Below are positions 33,906 through 43,598 of a DNA stretch of 64,000 nucleotides, piece by piece. The DNA lies in the NCBI RefSeq assembly GCF_014199195.1, contig NZ_JACIJE010000009.1, positions 1-64,000 of the forward strand, written 5' to 3'. Every line of letters starts with the position of its first letter. Positions within the stretch are counted from its first letter, which is position 1. This stretch comes from Neoroseomonas alkaliterrae. GTDB taxonomy: Bacteria > Pseudomonadota > Alphaproteobacteria > Acetobacterales > Acetobacteraceae. The position numbers and the translations under genes were made by a program. The notes under the pieces were generated by a model, which worked only from the letters and a program-made list of their open reading frames with translations, did not search any database and was not told the DNA's origin.

Positions 33906-34777
33906 TCTACCGGCTGCGTCACGTCACCACCTATGCCTACGCGCATCCGGTGGACCTCGCCGCCCACCTGCTGCTGCTGACGCCGCGGCGCCTGCCGCAC
34001 CAGTCCGTCGCGCGGGCGAGCCTGCGCGTGACGCCCACGCCCTCCCACACCACGCTGGCCACCGACCACTTCGGCAATGCGGCGATGCGCGTCTTCCTCG
34101 ACGTGCCGCATGCGCGCTTCGAGGTGGTGGCCGAGGCGGTGGTCGAGGTGCGCTTCCCCGATCCTCCCGCGCCTGCGGCGACGCCGGCCTGGGAGGATGT
34201 CGCCGCCGGCGCCCGCGCTGCCGAGGCCGCGGAGTTCCTCTTCGGCAGCGCGCTCGCGCCGCTCGTCCCCGCAGCAGCGGGCTATGCCGCCGCCTCCTTT
34301 CCGGCGCGTCGCCCGGTGCTCGCGGGGCTGCTCGAACTGATGGGGCGCATCCGCCGCGACTTCACCTACCGGCCCGGCGTCACCGGGCCGCACACCCAGG
34401 TCGCGGACGTGCTGGAGAGCCGCACCGGCGTCTGCCAGGACTACGCGCATGTGATGATCAGCGGCTTGCGCGGCCTCGGCATCCCGGCGCGCTACGTCTC
34501 GGGCTATGTCCGCACGCGCCCGCCGCCGGGCGGCATCGCGCGGCGCGGCTCGGACCAGTCCCATGCCTGGGTCGAGGCGTGGCTGGGCCCGGAGCATGGC
34601 TGGGTGGGGCTCGACCCGACCAACGACATCGTCGTGAAGGACGAACATGTTGTGCTCGCCTGGGGGCGGGACTTCGCCGATGTCAGCCCGCTGCGCGGCG
34701 TGATCCTCGGCGGCGGCGAGCACGGTCTCTGGGTGGGTGTGGACCTCGAGGAAGCCGAAGGCCCGGTGCCTGCCTGA
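33902..34777 (+). CDS. Transglutaminase-like cysteine protease
   Basis: A 291-residue protein with an N-terminal beta-domain (IYRLRHVTTYAYAHPV, typical of the family) and a transglutaminase-like core with Cys178 (TGVCQDYAH), His221 (QSHAWVEAW) and Asp238 (GLDPTND). It starts at GTG 33902, overlapping the previous stop. Bacterial members are generally proteases or amidases rather than cross-linkers. It closes the DUF2126/ATP-grasp operon. The proteasome-like Anbu protease often found in such clusters is absent here; the next gene is an unrelated amidohydrolase 102 bp away. Confidence 0.88.
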   Translation: MIYRLRHVTTYAYAHPVDLAAHLLLLTPRRLPHQSVARASLRVTPTPSHTTLATDHFGNAAMRVFLDVPHARFEVVAEAVVEVRFPDPPAPAATPAWEDVAAGARAAEAAEFLFGSALAPLVPAAAGYAAASFPARRPVLAGLLELMGRIRRDFTYRPGVTGPHTQVADVLESRTGVCQDYAHVMISGLRGLGIPARYVSGYVRTRPPPGGIARRGSDQSHAWVEAWLGPEHGWVGLDPTNDIVVKDEHVVLAWGRDFADVSPLRGVILGGGEHGLWVGVDLEEAEGPVPA

Positions 34778-34879
34778 CGGCGCCGTGATGCCGCATTGCT
34801 CGGCACTAACGGCCGCGGAGAACGATCTTTCGCCAGAAGCCGGGTTGACGCACGGAACGCGCCCCATGACAGTTTCGCC

Positions 34880-36514
34880 ATGTCTGCCGATCTTCTCCTT
34901 TCGGGCGGCCGGATCTTCCGTGGGCTGGCCCAGGGTTTCACCGATGCGCTCGCGGTGAAGGACGGGTGCGTCCTCGCGCTCGGCGAGGATGCGCGCGATG
35001 CCGCAGGGCCGGAGACGCGCCGCCTTGATCTCGGCGGCCGTGTGGCCATCCCCGCCTTCAACGAAGCGCATATGCACCTGCTGCCCTATGGCCTCGGGCT
35101 TGCGCAGGTGAACCTGCGGGCAGAGGAGGTGCGGACGCTGGACGAGCTGCTGCGCCGCATCGGCGCGGCGGCGCAGGCGGCGCCGAAAGGGGCCTGGATC
35201 CTCGGTCGCGGCTACGATCATGGCGAGCTCGATGTCGGCCGCCACCCGCTCGCGACCGAGCTCGACCGCGCCGCACCGGACAATCCCGTGGCGATCGTGC
35301 GGACCTGCGGGCACATGGCGGTGGCGAACAGCATGGCCATGAAACTCGCCGGTGTCGGGCACAACACGCCCGATCCCGAGGGCGGCATCATCGAGCGCAA
35401 GGGTGGGCAGCTCACCGGCCTGTTCCAGGAACGCGCCATGCGGCTCGTGCGCGACGTGATCCCACCGCCGGATGAGGCGGCGATGGTGGATGCGATCGAG
35501 GCGGCCTGCGAGCATCTCGCCTCGCTCGGCTTCGCCTCGGCCACCGACATGAATGTCGGCATGACGGCCGGCATCGCGGAGGTGGACGCCTATCGCGCGG
35601 CGCAGGCGCAGGGGCGGTTGCCGCTGCGGATGTGGCAGGTGCTGGCCGGCAACCCGGAAGGCATCGCGCAGGAGGCCTGGGCGCGCGGGATGCGCCCGAT
35701 GGATGGCGACGACGGTCTGCGCTGGGGCGCGGTGAAGGTCTTCGCCGACGGCAGCGCCGGCGGGCTGACCGCGGCCTTCTTCGAGCCCTACCTCGCCTCC
35801 GCGGGCGGCGGCACCGGCGTCTTCACCTTCCCCGACGAGACCATCCACGCGCTGCTGAAACTGTATCACGAGCAGGGCTGGCAGCTCGACATCCACGCCA
35901 TCGGCGATGCGGCGATCGAGCAGGTGCTGCTGGGCATGGAGGCCGCGGACAGCGAGGCGCATCCCTTCGCAGGCCGCCGCCACCGCATCGAGCATTGCGG
36001 CTTCGTCACCCGCGACCAGCGCCGGCGGATGAAGGCGCGCGGCATCCTGCCCGTGCCGCAGCCTGTGTTCATGTACGAGTTCGGCGACCTCTACATCCGC
36101 AACCTTGGGCGCGAGCGTTCGGAGCGCGCCTATCCGATGAAGACCTGGCTCGACGAGGGCGCGCATCCCGCAGCCTCCTCGGACTGCCCGGTCTCGACCG
36201 TGGATCCCTTCATCAACCTCTTCACCATGCTGACCCGGCAGACCAACCGCGGCACGGTGATGGGCCCCGAGGAGCGGCTGACCGCCGAGGAAGCCGTGCA
36301 TTGCTACACCTGGTGCGGCGCCTACACCCAGTTCGCAGAGGATCGCCGCGGCACGCTCAAACCCGGCATGCAGGCCGACATCGCCGTGCTGTCGCGCGAT
36401 GTGTTCACCATCGAGCCGGAGGCGCTGCGCGGCACCGAGGCAGACCTCACGCTGCGCGACGGCCGCCCGATCTTCGACCGCCACGGCGCGCTCGCCGCGC
36501 TCGCCGCGCAATAG
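34880..36514 (+). CDS. YtcJ-like metal-dependent amidohydrolase
   Basis: A 544-residue amidohydrolase-superfamily enzyme of the YtcJ/amidohydrolase-3 branch. The N-terminal metal motif is FNEAHMHLLPYG. Later blocks include VKVFADGSAGG, WQLDIHAIGDAAIEQ (metal His), RIEHCGF and HPAASSDCPVSTVDP with the catalytic Asp, ending in the TLKPGMQADIAVLSRD signature. ATG 34880 is chosen over an upstream in-frame ATG whose extra 28 residues are not family-like. It is 3 bp from the first permease gene, making it the lead gene of a transporter operon: its substrate is probably the imported compound or a breakdown product. Confidence 0.88.
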   Translation: MSADLLLSGGRIFRGLAQGFTDALAVKDGCVLALGEDARDAAGPETRRLDLGGRVAIPAFNEAHMHLLPYGLGLAQVNLRAEEVRTLDELLRRIGAAAQAAPKGAWILGRGYDHGELDVGRHPLATELDRAAPDNPVAIVRTCGHMAVANSMAMKLAGVGHNTPDPEGGIIERKGGQLTGLFQERAMRLVRDVIPPPDEAAMVDAIEAACEHLASLGFASATDMNVGMTAGIAEVDAYRAAQAQGRLPLRMWQVLAGNPEGIAQEAWARGMRPMDGDDGLRWGAVKVFADGSAGGLTAAFFEPYLASAGGGTGVFTFPDETIHALLKLYHEQGWQLDIHAIGDAAIEQVLLGMEAADSEAHPFAGRRHRIEHCGFVTRDQRRRMKARGILPVPQPVFMYEFGDLYIRNLGRERSERAYPMKTWLDEGAHPAASSDCPVSTVDPFINLFTMLTRQTNRGTVMGPEERLTAEEAVHCYTWCGAYTQFAEDRRGTLKPGMQADIAVLSRDVFTIEPEALRGTEADLTLRDGRPIFDRHGALAALAAQ

Positions 36515-36517
36515 CCG

Positions 36518-37459
36518 ATGCTGCGCCACGCCCTCCATCGCGTCGCGCTCGCCGTTCCGGTGATGTTCGGCGTCCTGCTCATCGGCTTCATGCTGATGCA
36601 GATCGTCCCGACCGACCCCGCCACGGTGCGCGCCGGCCCGACCGCCACGCAGGAGGTGGTGGCCGCGATCCGCGCCGAGCTCGGCCTCGACAAGCCCATA
36701 TGGGTGCAGTTCGGCCTGTATCTCGGGCGGCTCGCGCAGGGGGATCTCGGCGTCTCGATCATCAACAACATGCCGGTGACGCAGGAACTCGCGACCACCA
36801 TCGGGCCGACGGTCGAGCTGATGTTCGCCTCGCTGCTGTGGTCCATCCCGCTCGGCATCTTCCTCGGCACCGTGGCGGCCTATTGGCGCGGCTCGCTGCT
36901 CGACCGCGCGATCATGGCGGTGAGCGTGGCGGGCGTGTCCGTTCCCGTCTTCTTCCTCGGCCTCGTCCTGATCTGGTTCGTCGGCTTCCAGTGGCAGTTG
37001 CTGCCCTTCACGGGGCGCGAGGGGCCGCTTTGGACCTGGGAGGGCATCCGCGCCATCATCCTGCCGGCGCTGACGCTGGGCGGTGTCCTGGTCGGCCCGG
37101 TGGCGCGCATGACCCGCACGGCGGTGGTGGATACGCTGTCCGCCGATCACGTCCGCACCGCCCGTGCGAAGGGGCTGAACGAGCGGCTCGTCGTGCTGCG
37201 GCACGCGCTGCGCAACGCGCTGATCCCGGTGGTGACGCTGATCGGCCTGCAGATCGGCTTCCTGCTCGGCGGAGCCGTGGTGACCGAGACGATCTTCTCC
37301 TGGCCCGGCGTCGGCCGCCTCGCCGTCGGGGCGATCCTGTCCGCGGATTTCCCCTTGGCGCAGGGCACGATCATCGTGCTTTCGGCCGGCTTCATCCTGG
37401 TGAACCTGATCGTGGATCTGCTCTACGCGGTGCTCGACCCGCGTGTGCGGCAAGGCTGA
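36518..37459 (+). CDS. Dipeptide/nickel-type ABC transporter permease (DppB-like)
   Basis: A 313-residue inner-membrane permease with about six helices. It has the family N-terminus (ALHRVALAVPVMFGVLLIGFML) followed by the periplasmic region with ADLGVS-like QGDLGVSIINNMPV, and the cytoplasmic EAA loop (DTLSADHVRTARAKGLNERLVV) that contacts the ATPases. It pairs with the DppC-like permease 9 bp downstream. With the binding protein and two ATPases it makes a complete importer of peptides or similar small amides. Confidence 0.92.
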   Translation: MLRHALHRVALAVPVMFGVLLIGFMLMQIVPTDPATVRAGPTATQEVVAAIRAELGLDKPIWVQFGLYLGRLAQGDLGVSIINNMPVTQELATTIGPTVELMFASLLWSIPLGIFLGTVAAYWRGSLLDRAIMAVSVAGVSVPVFFLGLVLIWFVGFQWQLLPFTGREGPLWTWEGIRAIILPALTLGGVLVGPVARMTRTAVVDTLSADHVRTARAKGLNERLVVLRHALRNALIPVVTLIGLQIGFLLGGAVVTETIFSWPGVGRLAVGAILSADFPLAQGTIIVLSAGFILVNLIVDLLYAVLDPRVRQG

Positions 37460-37468
37460 GGGCGGGCC

Positions 37469-38344
37469 ATGAGCGGGACGACACTCGACGACGCAAGCGC
37501 CCCCGCCGCGCCGGCCAGACCTTCGGCGCTGCGGATGCTGCTGCGGGATATCGGCGGCGCGTTCAGCCTCATCCTCGTCATCCTGATCGTGCTGCTGGCG
37601 GTGCTCGCCCCCTGGCTGGCGCCGCATGATCCCTTCGCCACCGACCTCATGGCCGTGATGGAGCCGCCCTCGGCGCGCTACTGGTTCGGCACCGACGGGC
37701 AGGGTCGGGACATCTTCTCGCGCATGCTGTTCGGGCTGCGGGTGACGCTGGGGATGGGGCTCGCCTCGCTGGTGGCAGGCGGGCTGATCGGCGCGGTGGT
37801 GGGGTTCTGCGCGGCCTATTACCGGCGGCTCGACGGCCTCCTGATGCGCCTGATGGACATGCTGCTGAGCTTCCCGGCGATCCTGTTCGGCCTCGCGCTC
37901 GCGGCGATCTTCGGGCCCGGCCTCACCTCGGTCATCATCGCGCTGTCCATCGCGACCGTCCCGCTGATGGCGCGCATCGTGCGCAGCGCCGCGCTTGTCG
38001 TGATGGGGCTCGACTACATCGAGGCGGCCCGGGCCATCGGCATGAACGACCGGCGCCTGATCTTCCGGCACCTCGCGCCGAACTGCCTCTCCTCCGTCTT
38101 CGTCTTTTCGACGTTGCGGCTTGGGCAGGTGATCCTGCTGGGTTCGGCGCTGTCCTTCCTCGGCCTCGGCGCGCAGCCGCCCACGGCCGAACTCGGGGCC
38201 ATGGCCGCACAGGGGCGCAATTTCCTCTTCATCGCGCCGCATATCAGCGTGATCCCTTCGCTCGGCATCTTCGTGATCGTGCTGGCCTTCAATCTGCTGG
38301 GGGATGCGCTGCGCGACGCGCTCGACCCCCGGCTGCGTCTCTGA
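37469..38344 (+). CDS. Dipeptide/nickel-type ABC transporter permease (DppC-like)
   Basis: A 291-residue permease. It has the N-terminal OppC-type helix, then the APHDPFATDL...YWFGTDGQGRDIFSRMLFG block that is diagnostic for DppC/OppC, and an EAA loop (MGLDYIEAARAIGMNDRRLI). The C-terminal LGDALRDALDPRLRL tail is complete. It forms the second half of the membrane channel with the preceding permease. Confidence 0.93.
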   Translation: MSGTTLDDASAPAAPARPSALRMLLRDIGGAFSLILVILIVLLAVLAPWLAPHDPFATDLMAVMEPPSARYWFGTDGQGRDIFSRMLFGLRVTLGMGLASLVAGGLIGAVVGFCAAYYRRLDGLLMRLMDMLLSFPAILFGLALAAIFGPGLTSVIIALSIATVPLMARIVRSAALVVMGLDYIEAARAIGMNDRRLIFRHLAPNCLSSVFVFSTLRLGQVILLGSALSFLGLGAQPPTAELGAMAAQGRNFLFIAPHISVIPSLGIFVIVLAFNLLGDALRDALDPRLRL

Positions 38345-38366
38345 TCCGCAAACAGGGAGAGCAACA

Positions 38367-39974
38367 ATGACACGCTTCTGGCACCGCGCGACGCTGGGGG
38401 GGCTGGCCGCGATGGGCCTCGCCCTCGTGGCCGGGCAGGCGCAGGCGCAGCCGCGCAACCAGATCACGATCATGCGCGAGATCGACGCCGATCGCTACGA
38501 TCCGCACCGCTCCACCGCGCTTGCGGCGGGCGAGGTCATCACCATGCTTTCCGACACGCTGGTCAGCATGGACTACGACATGCGGACCATCCGCCCCGGC
38601 CTCGCGGAACGCTGGGAGGTATCCCCGGACGGGCTGACCTACACCTTCCATCTGCGCCAAGGCGTGACCTTCTGCGACGGCAAGCCCTTCACCGCCGAGG
38701 ACATGGCCTTCAGCCTCAATCGCTGGATCGGCCGGACCACGCCGCGCGTGACCTCGCCGGTGGCCTGGCGCGCGGGGGACGTGAAGGAGATCCGCGCGAG
38801 CGGGCCGCACACCCTGGTCTATGAGCTGAACCGGCCCTTCTCCGAGCTTCTGCCCAATCTCGCCCTGTTCTTCGGCTCCGCCGTGGATCCCGCGACGGTC
38901 GAAAGGCTGGGCGACAATTTCGGCGTGCAGGGCTTCAACGGGACCGGCCCCTTCTGCTGGCAGAGCTGGACCCCACGCAATGAGCTGGTGCTGACGCGCC
39001 ACCCCAACTACCGCTGGGGGCCGCCCGTGCTGCAGAACCAGGGCCCGGCGCATGTGGAGCGCATCGTCTGGCGCGTGATCCCCGAAGCGGCCTCGCGCGT
39101 CGCGGCGCTTCAGGCCGGGCAGGCCGACCTGACCCAGTTCATCCCGGACGCCTTCATCGAGACGCTGCGCCGCTCGCCGAACATCGTCATCTCCAACCAG
39201 CCGAACTATCTCTGGGACACCTATCTGGGCTTCAAGGTGGATCGGCCTGTGGCGAACGACATCGCCATCCGCCGCGCCTTCCACATGGCCGTGGACCGGC
39301 CGGCGATGGTGCGCGCAGTCTGGTCGGGCAACGCGACGCCCGCGCGCGGCATCATCAACCCGACCGCGCTCGACTACTACGCGCCGGCCGACGAGCTGGT
39401 GCCCGCCTACGACCCCGCCGCCGCGCGCCGGATGCTCGACGAGGCCGGCTGGCGCGTGGGCCCCGACGGCATCCGCGTCAAGGACGGGCAGCGCGCCACG
39501 CTCACGCTCTTCGCCATCAACAACCTCGTGAACCAGCGGCTCGGCGAGATCATCCAGCAGGCGGTCCGCCAGGTGGGGATCGAGCTGCGCGTGCAGCTCT
39601 TCGACGCCACCGTGGCCTGGGGGCGGCTCGCCAGCCAGGACTTCGACGTCCTCTTCCTGAGCTATCCCTACATCTCGGCCAGCGACGCCCTGAATCTCTA
39701 CTGGCACAGCCGCAGCAGGCCCACGCCGAACCGCATGAACTGGAACAACCCGCAGACCGATCGCTGGCTGGAAGACGGCCGGGCGGCGACCGACCCCGCG
39801 GTTCGGGCGCAGGCCATGGCCAACCTCCAGCGCCAGCTGAACGAGGCCTCGGCCTGGATGAACATCGCGCACAACAACCTGAACCTCTTCGCCAATCGGC
39901 GTGTCGAGGGTGCGCGCGCGCACGGCCTCTACGGGATCTCGATCTACAAGGGGCTCGATCTGCGCATCCGCTGA
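38367..39974 (+). CDS. ABC transporter substrate-binding protein, family 5
   Basis: A 535-residue periplasmic binding protein. Residues 1-28 are a signal peptide (ends AQAQ). Cluster C/family 5 landmarks are GLAERWEVSPDGLTYTFHLR, GKPFTAEDMAFSLNRW, GTGPFCWQSW, AFHMAVDRPAMV and the C-terminal NMNWNNP-like RMNWNNPQTDRWL. It captures the ligand for the DppBC-like permease. Ligand class (peptide, opine, acylated amide) is not readable from sequence. A perfect hairpin follows in the 62-bp gap before the next gene. Confidence 0.92.
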   Translation: MTRFWHRATLGGLAAMGLALVAGQAQAQPRNQITIMREIDADRYDPHRSTALAAGEVITMLSDTLVSMDYDMRTIRPGLAERWEVSPDGLTYTFHLRQGVTFCDGKPFTAEDMAFSLNRWIGRTTPRVTSPVAWRAGDVKEIRASGPHTLVYELNRPFSELLPNLALFFGSAVDPATVERLGDNFGVQGFNGTGPFCWQSWTPRNELVLTRHPNYRWGPPVLQNQGPAHVERIVWRVIPEAASRVAALQAGQADLTQFIPDAFIETLRRSPNIVISNQPNYLWDTYLGFKVDRPVANDIAIRRAFHMAVDRPAMVRAVWSGNATPARGIINPTALDYYAPADELVPAYDPAAARRMLDEAGWRVGPDGIRVKDGQRATLTLFAINNLVNQRLGEIIQQAVRQVGIELRVQLFDATVAWGRLASQDFDVLFLSYPYISASDALNLYWHSRSRPTPNRMNWNNPQTDRWLEDGRAATDPAVRAQAMANLQRQLNEASAWMNIAHNNLNLFANRRVEGARAHGLYGISIYKGLDLRIR

Positions 39975-39984
39975 CTCACCTCGC

Positions 39985-40010
39985 GGCCGGCGGGGGCGAA
40001 CCCGCCGGCC
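39985..40010 (+). terminator. Hairpin after the binding-protein gene
   Basis: Perfect 10-bp stem (ggccggcggg / cccgccggcc) with a ggcgaa loop and no U-run, inside the operon. It is more likely to stabilise the binding-protein mRNA or attenuate the distal genes than to end transcription completely. Confidence 0.5.
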
Positions 40011-40036
40011 GGCCCGGACCCCCAAGGAAGCACCGC

Positions 40037-41470
40037 ATGACCATCACGCTGATCAGGAACGCCGAACTCGTCGTCGGCTGGGATGCCGCGGCGAAGTCGC
40101 ACAGCTACATGCCCGACACCGATCTGGCCTTCCAGGGCGGCACCATCACCTTCCTTGGCCGCGGCTATGAAGGCCAGGCGGACACGGTGATCGACGGGCG
40201 CGGGCTGATGGTCATGCCGGGCCTCGTGAACATCCATTCGCACCCGTCGAGCGAGCCGCTCAACAAGGGCTTCCTCGACGAGATCGGCTCGCCGGGGCTC
40301 TACAACTCCTCGCTCTACGAGTTCATGCCCATCTTCCGTGCCGATGCGGAAGCCGTGCCGCATTGCGTGCGCGTCGCGCTTTCGGAACTGCTGCTGTCGG
40401 GCGTGACGACGCTCGCCGATCTCTCGATGGCGCATCCCGGCTGGCTCGACCTGCTTGCCGAGGCGGGCATGCGCGTCTGCGTCGCGCCGATGTTCCGCTC
40501 GGCGCGCTGGTTCACGAAGAACGGCCATGTCGTCGAGTACGAATGGGACGAGAAGGCCGGCGAGAAGGCGATGGAGGAAGCCCTGCGCCTGATCGAGCGC
40601 GCCGAGCAGCACGAATGCGGGCGCCTCTTCGGCATGGTGGTGCCGGCGCAGATCGACACCTGCTCGGCCGGGCTGCTCAAGGACAGTTTCGCCGAGGCGA
40701 AGGCGCGCGGCCTCTCCTGGCAGATCCACGCCGCCCAGTCGGTGGTCGAGTTCCACGAGATCACGCGCCGGCACGGCATGACGCCGATCGGCTGGCTCGA
40801 TGCGATGGGCCTGCTCGACGAGCGCACCATCATCGGCCACGGCATCTTCCTCGACGACCATCCCTCGACGCGCTGGCACACCGAGACGGACCTCAAGCGC
40901 CTCGCCGAGACCGGCACCACCGTCGCGCATTGCCCGACCGTCTTCGCGCGCCGCGGCATCGCGATGAAGGATCTCGGCCGCTACATGCGTGCCGGCGTGA
41001 ACATGGGCATCGGTACCGACACCTACCCGCACAACATGCTGGACGAGATGCGCCTCGCCGCGCATATCGCCCGCACCCAGGCCGGCCATCCGCGCACGCT
41101 GCGCACGACGGACCTCTTCAACGCGGCGACGATAGGCGGCGCGAAGGCGCTTGGGCGCGACGACATCGGTCGCCTCGCGGTGGGCTGCAAGGCGGACTTC
41201 TCCCTGGTGGACATCACCCATCCGATGATCCGCCCGGCCTATGACCCGATCCGCAGCCTGATCTACTCGGCCGGGGACCGGGCGCTGAAGGCGCTCTACG
41301 TGGACGGCAACAAGGTGGTCGAGGACGGCGAGGTGCTGACCATGGACTACCGCCAGGCCGCCGAACACCTGCACGAGGCGCAGAAGCGCATCGTCTCCCG
41401 CGTGCCGCAGCAGGACTGGGCGCATCGCAGCGCGGAGAAGATCGCCCCGCCGACCTTCCACTGGTCGTGA
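40037..41470 (+). CDS. AtzA/TrzN-type amidohydrolase (deaminase/chlorohydrolase family)
   Basis: A 477-residue amidohydrolase with the subtype III metal site: His67-Ser-His69 (NIHSHPSS), a later His in WQIHAAQS, the [11 protein letters not shown] motif and Asp in [11 protein letters not shown]. The C-terminal [15 protein letters not shown] block is typical. This family deaminates or dechlorinates aromatic N-heterocycles, guanidines and related compounds. It sits between the binding protein and the two ATPase genes, overlapping the first ATPase start by one base, so it is an integral part of the transport operon. It probably acts on the same imported compound as the YtcJ-like enzyme. Confidence 0.87.
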   Translation: MTITLIRNAELVVGWDAAAKSHSYMPDTDLAFQGGTITFLGRGYEGQADTVIDGRGLMVMPGLVNIHSHPSSEPLNKGFLDEIGSPGLYNSSLYEFMPIFRADAEAVPHCVRVALSELLLSGVTTLADLSMAHPGWLDLLAEAGMRVCVAPMFRSARWFTKNGHVVEYEWDEKAGEKAMEEALRLIERAEQHECGRLFGMVVPAQIDTCSAGLLKDSFAEAKARGLSWQIHAAQSVVEFHEITRRHGMTPIGWLDAMGLLDERTIIGHGIFLDDHPSTRWHTETDLKRLAETGTTVAHCPTVFARRGIAMKDLGRYMRAGVNMGIGTDTYPHNMLDEMRLAAHIARTQAGHPRTLRTTDLFNAATIGGAKALGRDDIGRLAVGCKADFSLVDITHPMIRPAYDPIRSLIYSAGDRALKALYVDGNKVVEDGEVLTMDYRQAAEHLHEAQKRIVSRVPQQDWAHRSAEKIAPPTFHWS

Positions 41471-42465
41471 TGACCGGCACCGCCGAGCCCCTGCTGCGCA
41501 TCGAGGGCCTGCGCACCGTCTTCCGCACCCATGGTGGGGAGATCGCCGCCGTGGATGGGGTTGACCTCTCCGTCCCGCGCGGCCGGACCCTCGGCATCGT
41601 AGGCGAGTCGGGCTGCGGCAAGTCGGTGCTGTCGCTTTCGGTGATGCGCCTCGTCGCGCATCCCGGCCGCGTCGCGGCGGGGCGGGTGCTGCTCGAGGGG
41701 CGGGATCTGCTGCAGCTCTCCGCCGCCGAGATGCGCGACGTGCGCGGCAGCCAGGTCGCGATGATCTTCCAGGAGCCGATGACGAGCCTCAACCCGGTGC
41801 ATACGGTCGGCTTCCAGATCACCGAGGCGATGCGCGCACACGACCCCCGCGCCTCCCGCGCCGAATTGCGCGACCGCGCCATCGAGGCGCTGAAGCGTGT
41901 CCGCATCCCCGCTCCCGAGCGGCGCTTCGAGGAGTATCCACACCTCCTCTCCGGCGGCATGCGCCAGCGGGTCATGATCGCCATGGCGCTGGCCTGCCGG
42001 CCGAAACTTCTGATCGCGGACGAGCCGACCACCGCGCTCGACGTGACGGTCCAGGCGCAGATCCTCGACCTGCTGCGCGACCTCCAGCAGGAGACGGGGA
42101 TGTCCATCATCCTCATCACCCACGACCTCGGCGTCGTGGCGGAGATGGCGGACGAGGTGGCCGTCATGTATGCGGGCCGCGTCGTCGAGCGTGCCGCCGC
42201 CGGCGCCGTCTTCGACGACCCGATGCATCCCTACACGCTCGGCCTGCTCGGCTCCGTCCCGCGCCTCGATGAGGAGCGCGAGACGCTGCTCGCCATCGAG
42301 GGCAGCGTCCCGCCGCCCTTCGCGCTGCCGCGCGGCTGCCGTTTCCATCCGCGCTGCCCCTTCGCCGTCGAGGACTGCAAGGCCGAACCACCGCCGCTGC
42401 GCGCCATCGCGCCTGGGCACGAGGCCGCCTGCCTGCGCGCGCCCGTCGAGAGGCTCGCCGCATGA
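41470..42465 (+). CDS. Oligopeptide/dipeptide ABC transporter ATPase (DppD-like)
   Basis: A 331-residue ATPase. Walker A GESGCGKS (about 45-52), Q-loop QEPMTSLNP, signature LLSGGMRQR, Walker B LLIADEP and the H-loop [10 protein letters not shown] are intact. The C-terminal oligopeptide/dipeptide extension ends with the Cys-rich [15 protein letters not shown] motif. It is translated from ATG 41470, overlapping the previous stop, although a GTG three bases earlier is possible. Confidence 0.93.
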   Translation: MTGTAEPLLRIEGLRTVFRTHGGEIAAVDGVDLSVPRGRTLGIVGESGCGKSVLSLSVMRLVAHPGRVAAGRVLLEGRDLLQLSAAEMRDVRGSQVAMIFQEPMTSLNPVHTVGFQITEAMRAHDPRASRAELRDRAIEALKRVRIPAPERRFEEYPHLLSGGMRQRVMIAMALACRPKLLIADEPTTALDVTVQAQILDLLRDLQQETGMSIILITHDLGVVAEMADEVAVMYAGRVVERAAAGAVFDDPMHPYTLGLLGSVPRLDEERETLLAIEGSVPPPFALPRGCRFHPRCPFAVEDCKAEPPPLRAIAPGHEAACLRAPVERLAA

Positions 42466-43529
42466 GCGCGCCGCTGCTCGAGGTGACGGGCCTCGCCAAG
42501 CACTACCCGGTGCGCAAAGGTCTGATTCTCGCGAAGCAGGTCGGCACGGTGCGTGCCGTGGATGGCGTCTCCTTCGCGCTGGCCCGCGGCGAGACCCTCG
42601 CGCTGGTCGGCGAATCCGGCTGCGGCAAATCCACCACGGCGCGCCTCGTGCTGCGCCTGATCGAGCCATCGGCTGGCACCATCCGCTTCGACGGCCAGGA
42701 CGTGACCGGCCTCTCGGGCGCGGCCATGCGCGCGATGCGCCGGCGCATGCAGATCGTCTTCCAGGATCCGTATGCGAGCCTCAACCCGCGGCTGAACGTG
42801 GCCGAGACCATCGCCGAGCCGATGCTGGTGCATGGCATCGGCGATGCCGCCTCCCGCCGCCGGCGCGTCGAGGAGCTGCTTTCCCTGGTCGGGCTGCGCG
42901 CCTTCCACGCCGAACGCTTCCCGCACGAGTTCAGCGGCGGCCAGCGCCAGCGCATCGGCATCGCGCGCGCCCTGGCGGTGGAGCCGGACCTCGTGGTCTG
43001 CGACGAGCCGGTCTCGGCGCTCGACGTCTCCATCCAGGCGCAGGTCGTGAACCTGCTCAAGGATCTGCAGCGCCGGCTTGGTCTCGCCTACCTCTTCATC
43101 GCGCACGACCTCGCGGTGGTGAAGCACGTCGCCGACCGGATCGCGGTGATGTATCTCGGCCAGATCGTCGAGACGGCGAGCAAGCGCGACCTCTTCGCCG
43201 CGCCGCGCCATCCCTATACGCGGGCGCTGCTGGCGGCGATCCCGCACCCCGATCCGCAGCGCAGGGGAAGGGTGAAGCCGCTCGGGGGCGACGTGCCCTC
43301 GCCGATGAACCCGCCGCCCGGCTGCCGGTTCCATACCCGCTGTCCCTTCGCGCAGGAGCGTTGCCGGCAGGAGGCGCCCGAACTGCGGACGCTCGCGGAT
43401 GGCCACCAGGCCGCCTGCCATTTCGCCGAGACGCTGCCGCCCGCCGGCCTCGACTTCAGCGGCGGCCTCTCGGAGGCTGCGGCGAAGCGCCTCGCGCTCT
43501 ATGCCGGGGCGCGCCGGCGCGCGGCATAG
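42462..43529 (+). CDS. Oligopeptide/dipeptide ABC transporter ATPase (DppF-like)
   Basis: A 355-residue ATPase partner of the DppD-like protein. It has Walker [10 protein letters not shown] (about 50-58), [24 protein letters not shown], Walker [14 protein letters not shown] and H-loop [11 protein letters not shown], with a C-terminal [14 protein letters not shown] motif. It overlaps the preceding gene by 4 bp (ATGA). It completes the five-component importer. Confidence 0.94.
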   Translation: MSAPLLEVTGLAKHYPVRKGLILAKQVGTVRAVDGVSFALARGETLALVGESGCGKSTTARLVLRLIEPSAGTIRFDGQDVTGLSGAAMRAMRRRMQIVFQDPYASLNPRLNVAETIAEPMLVHGIGDAASRRRRVEELLSLVGLRAFHAERFPHEFSGGQRQRIGIARALAVEPDLVVCDEPVSALDVSIQAQVVNLLKDLQRRLGLAYLFIAHDLAVVKHVADRIAVMYLGQIVETASKRDLFAAPRHPYTRALLAAIPHPDPQRRGRVKPLGGDVPSPMNPPPGCRFHTRCPFAQERCRQEAPELRTLADGHQAACHFAETLPPAGLDFSGGLSEAAAKRLALYAGARRRAA

Positions 43530-43598
43530 GCACCGGCCGCGGTTCCGCCCCGCCCCTCGCTGTTCTAGGCTGACGGCAAGCGCAGGGGAGGGACCGGC

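Noticed and set aside
34778-34879. TTGACG near 34844 as promoter of the transporter operon
   Set aside because: The -35-like box is good, but no acceptable -10 lies 16-18 bp downstream, so it is not annotated.
33830-38473. Very long open frame on the minus strand (about 1,500 codons)
   Set aside because: It is antisense to the transglutaminase, amidohydrolase and permease genes and has the His/Arg/Asp-rich composition of a high-G+C shadow frame. It has no family motifs. The same holds for long antisense frames at 15740-19009 and 28898-31738.
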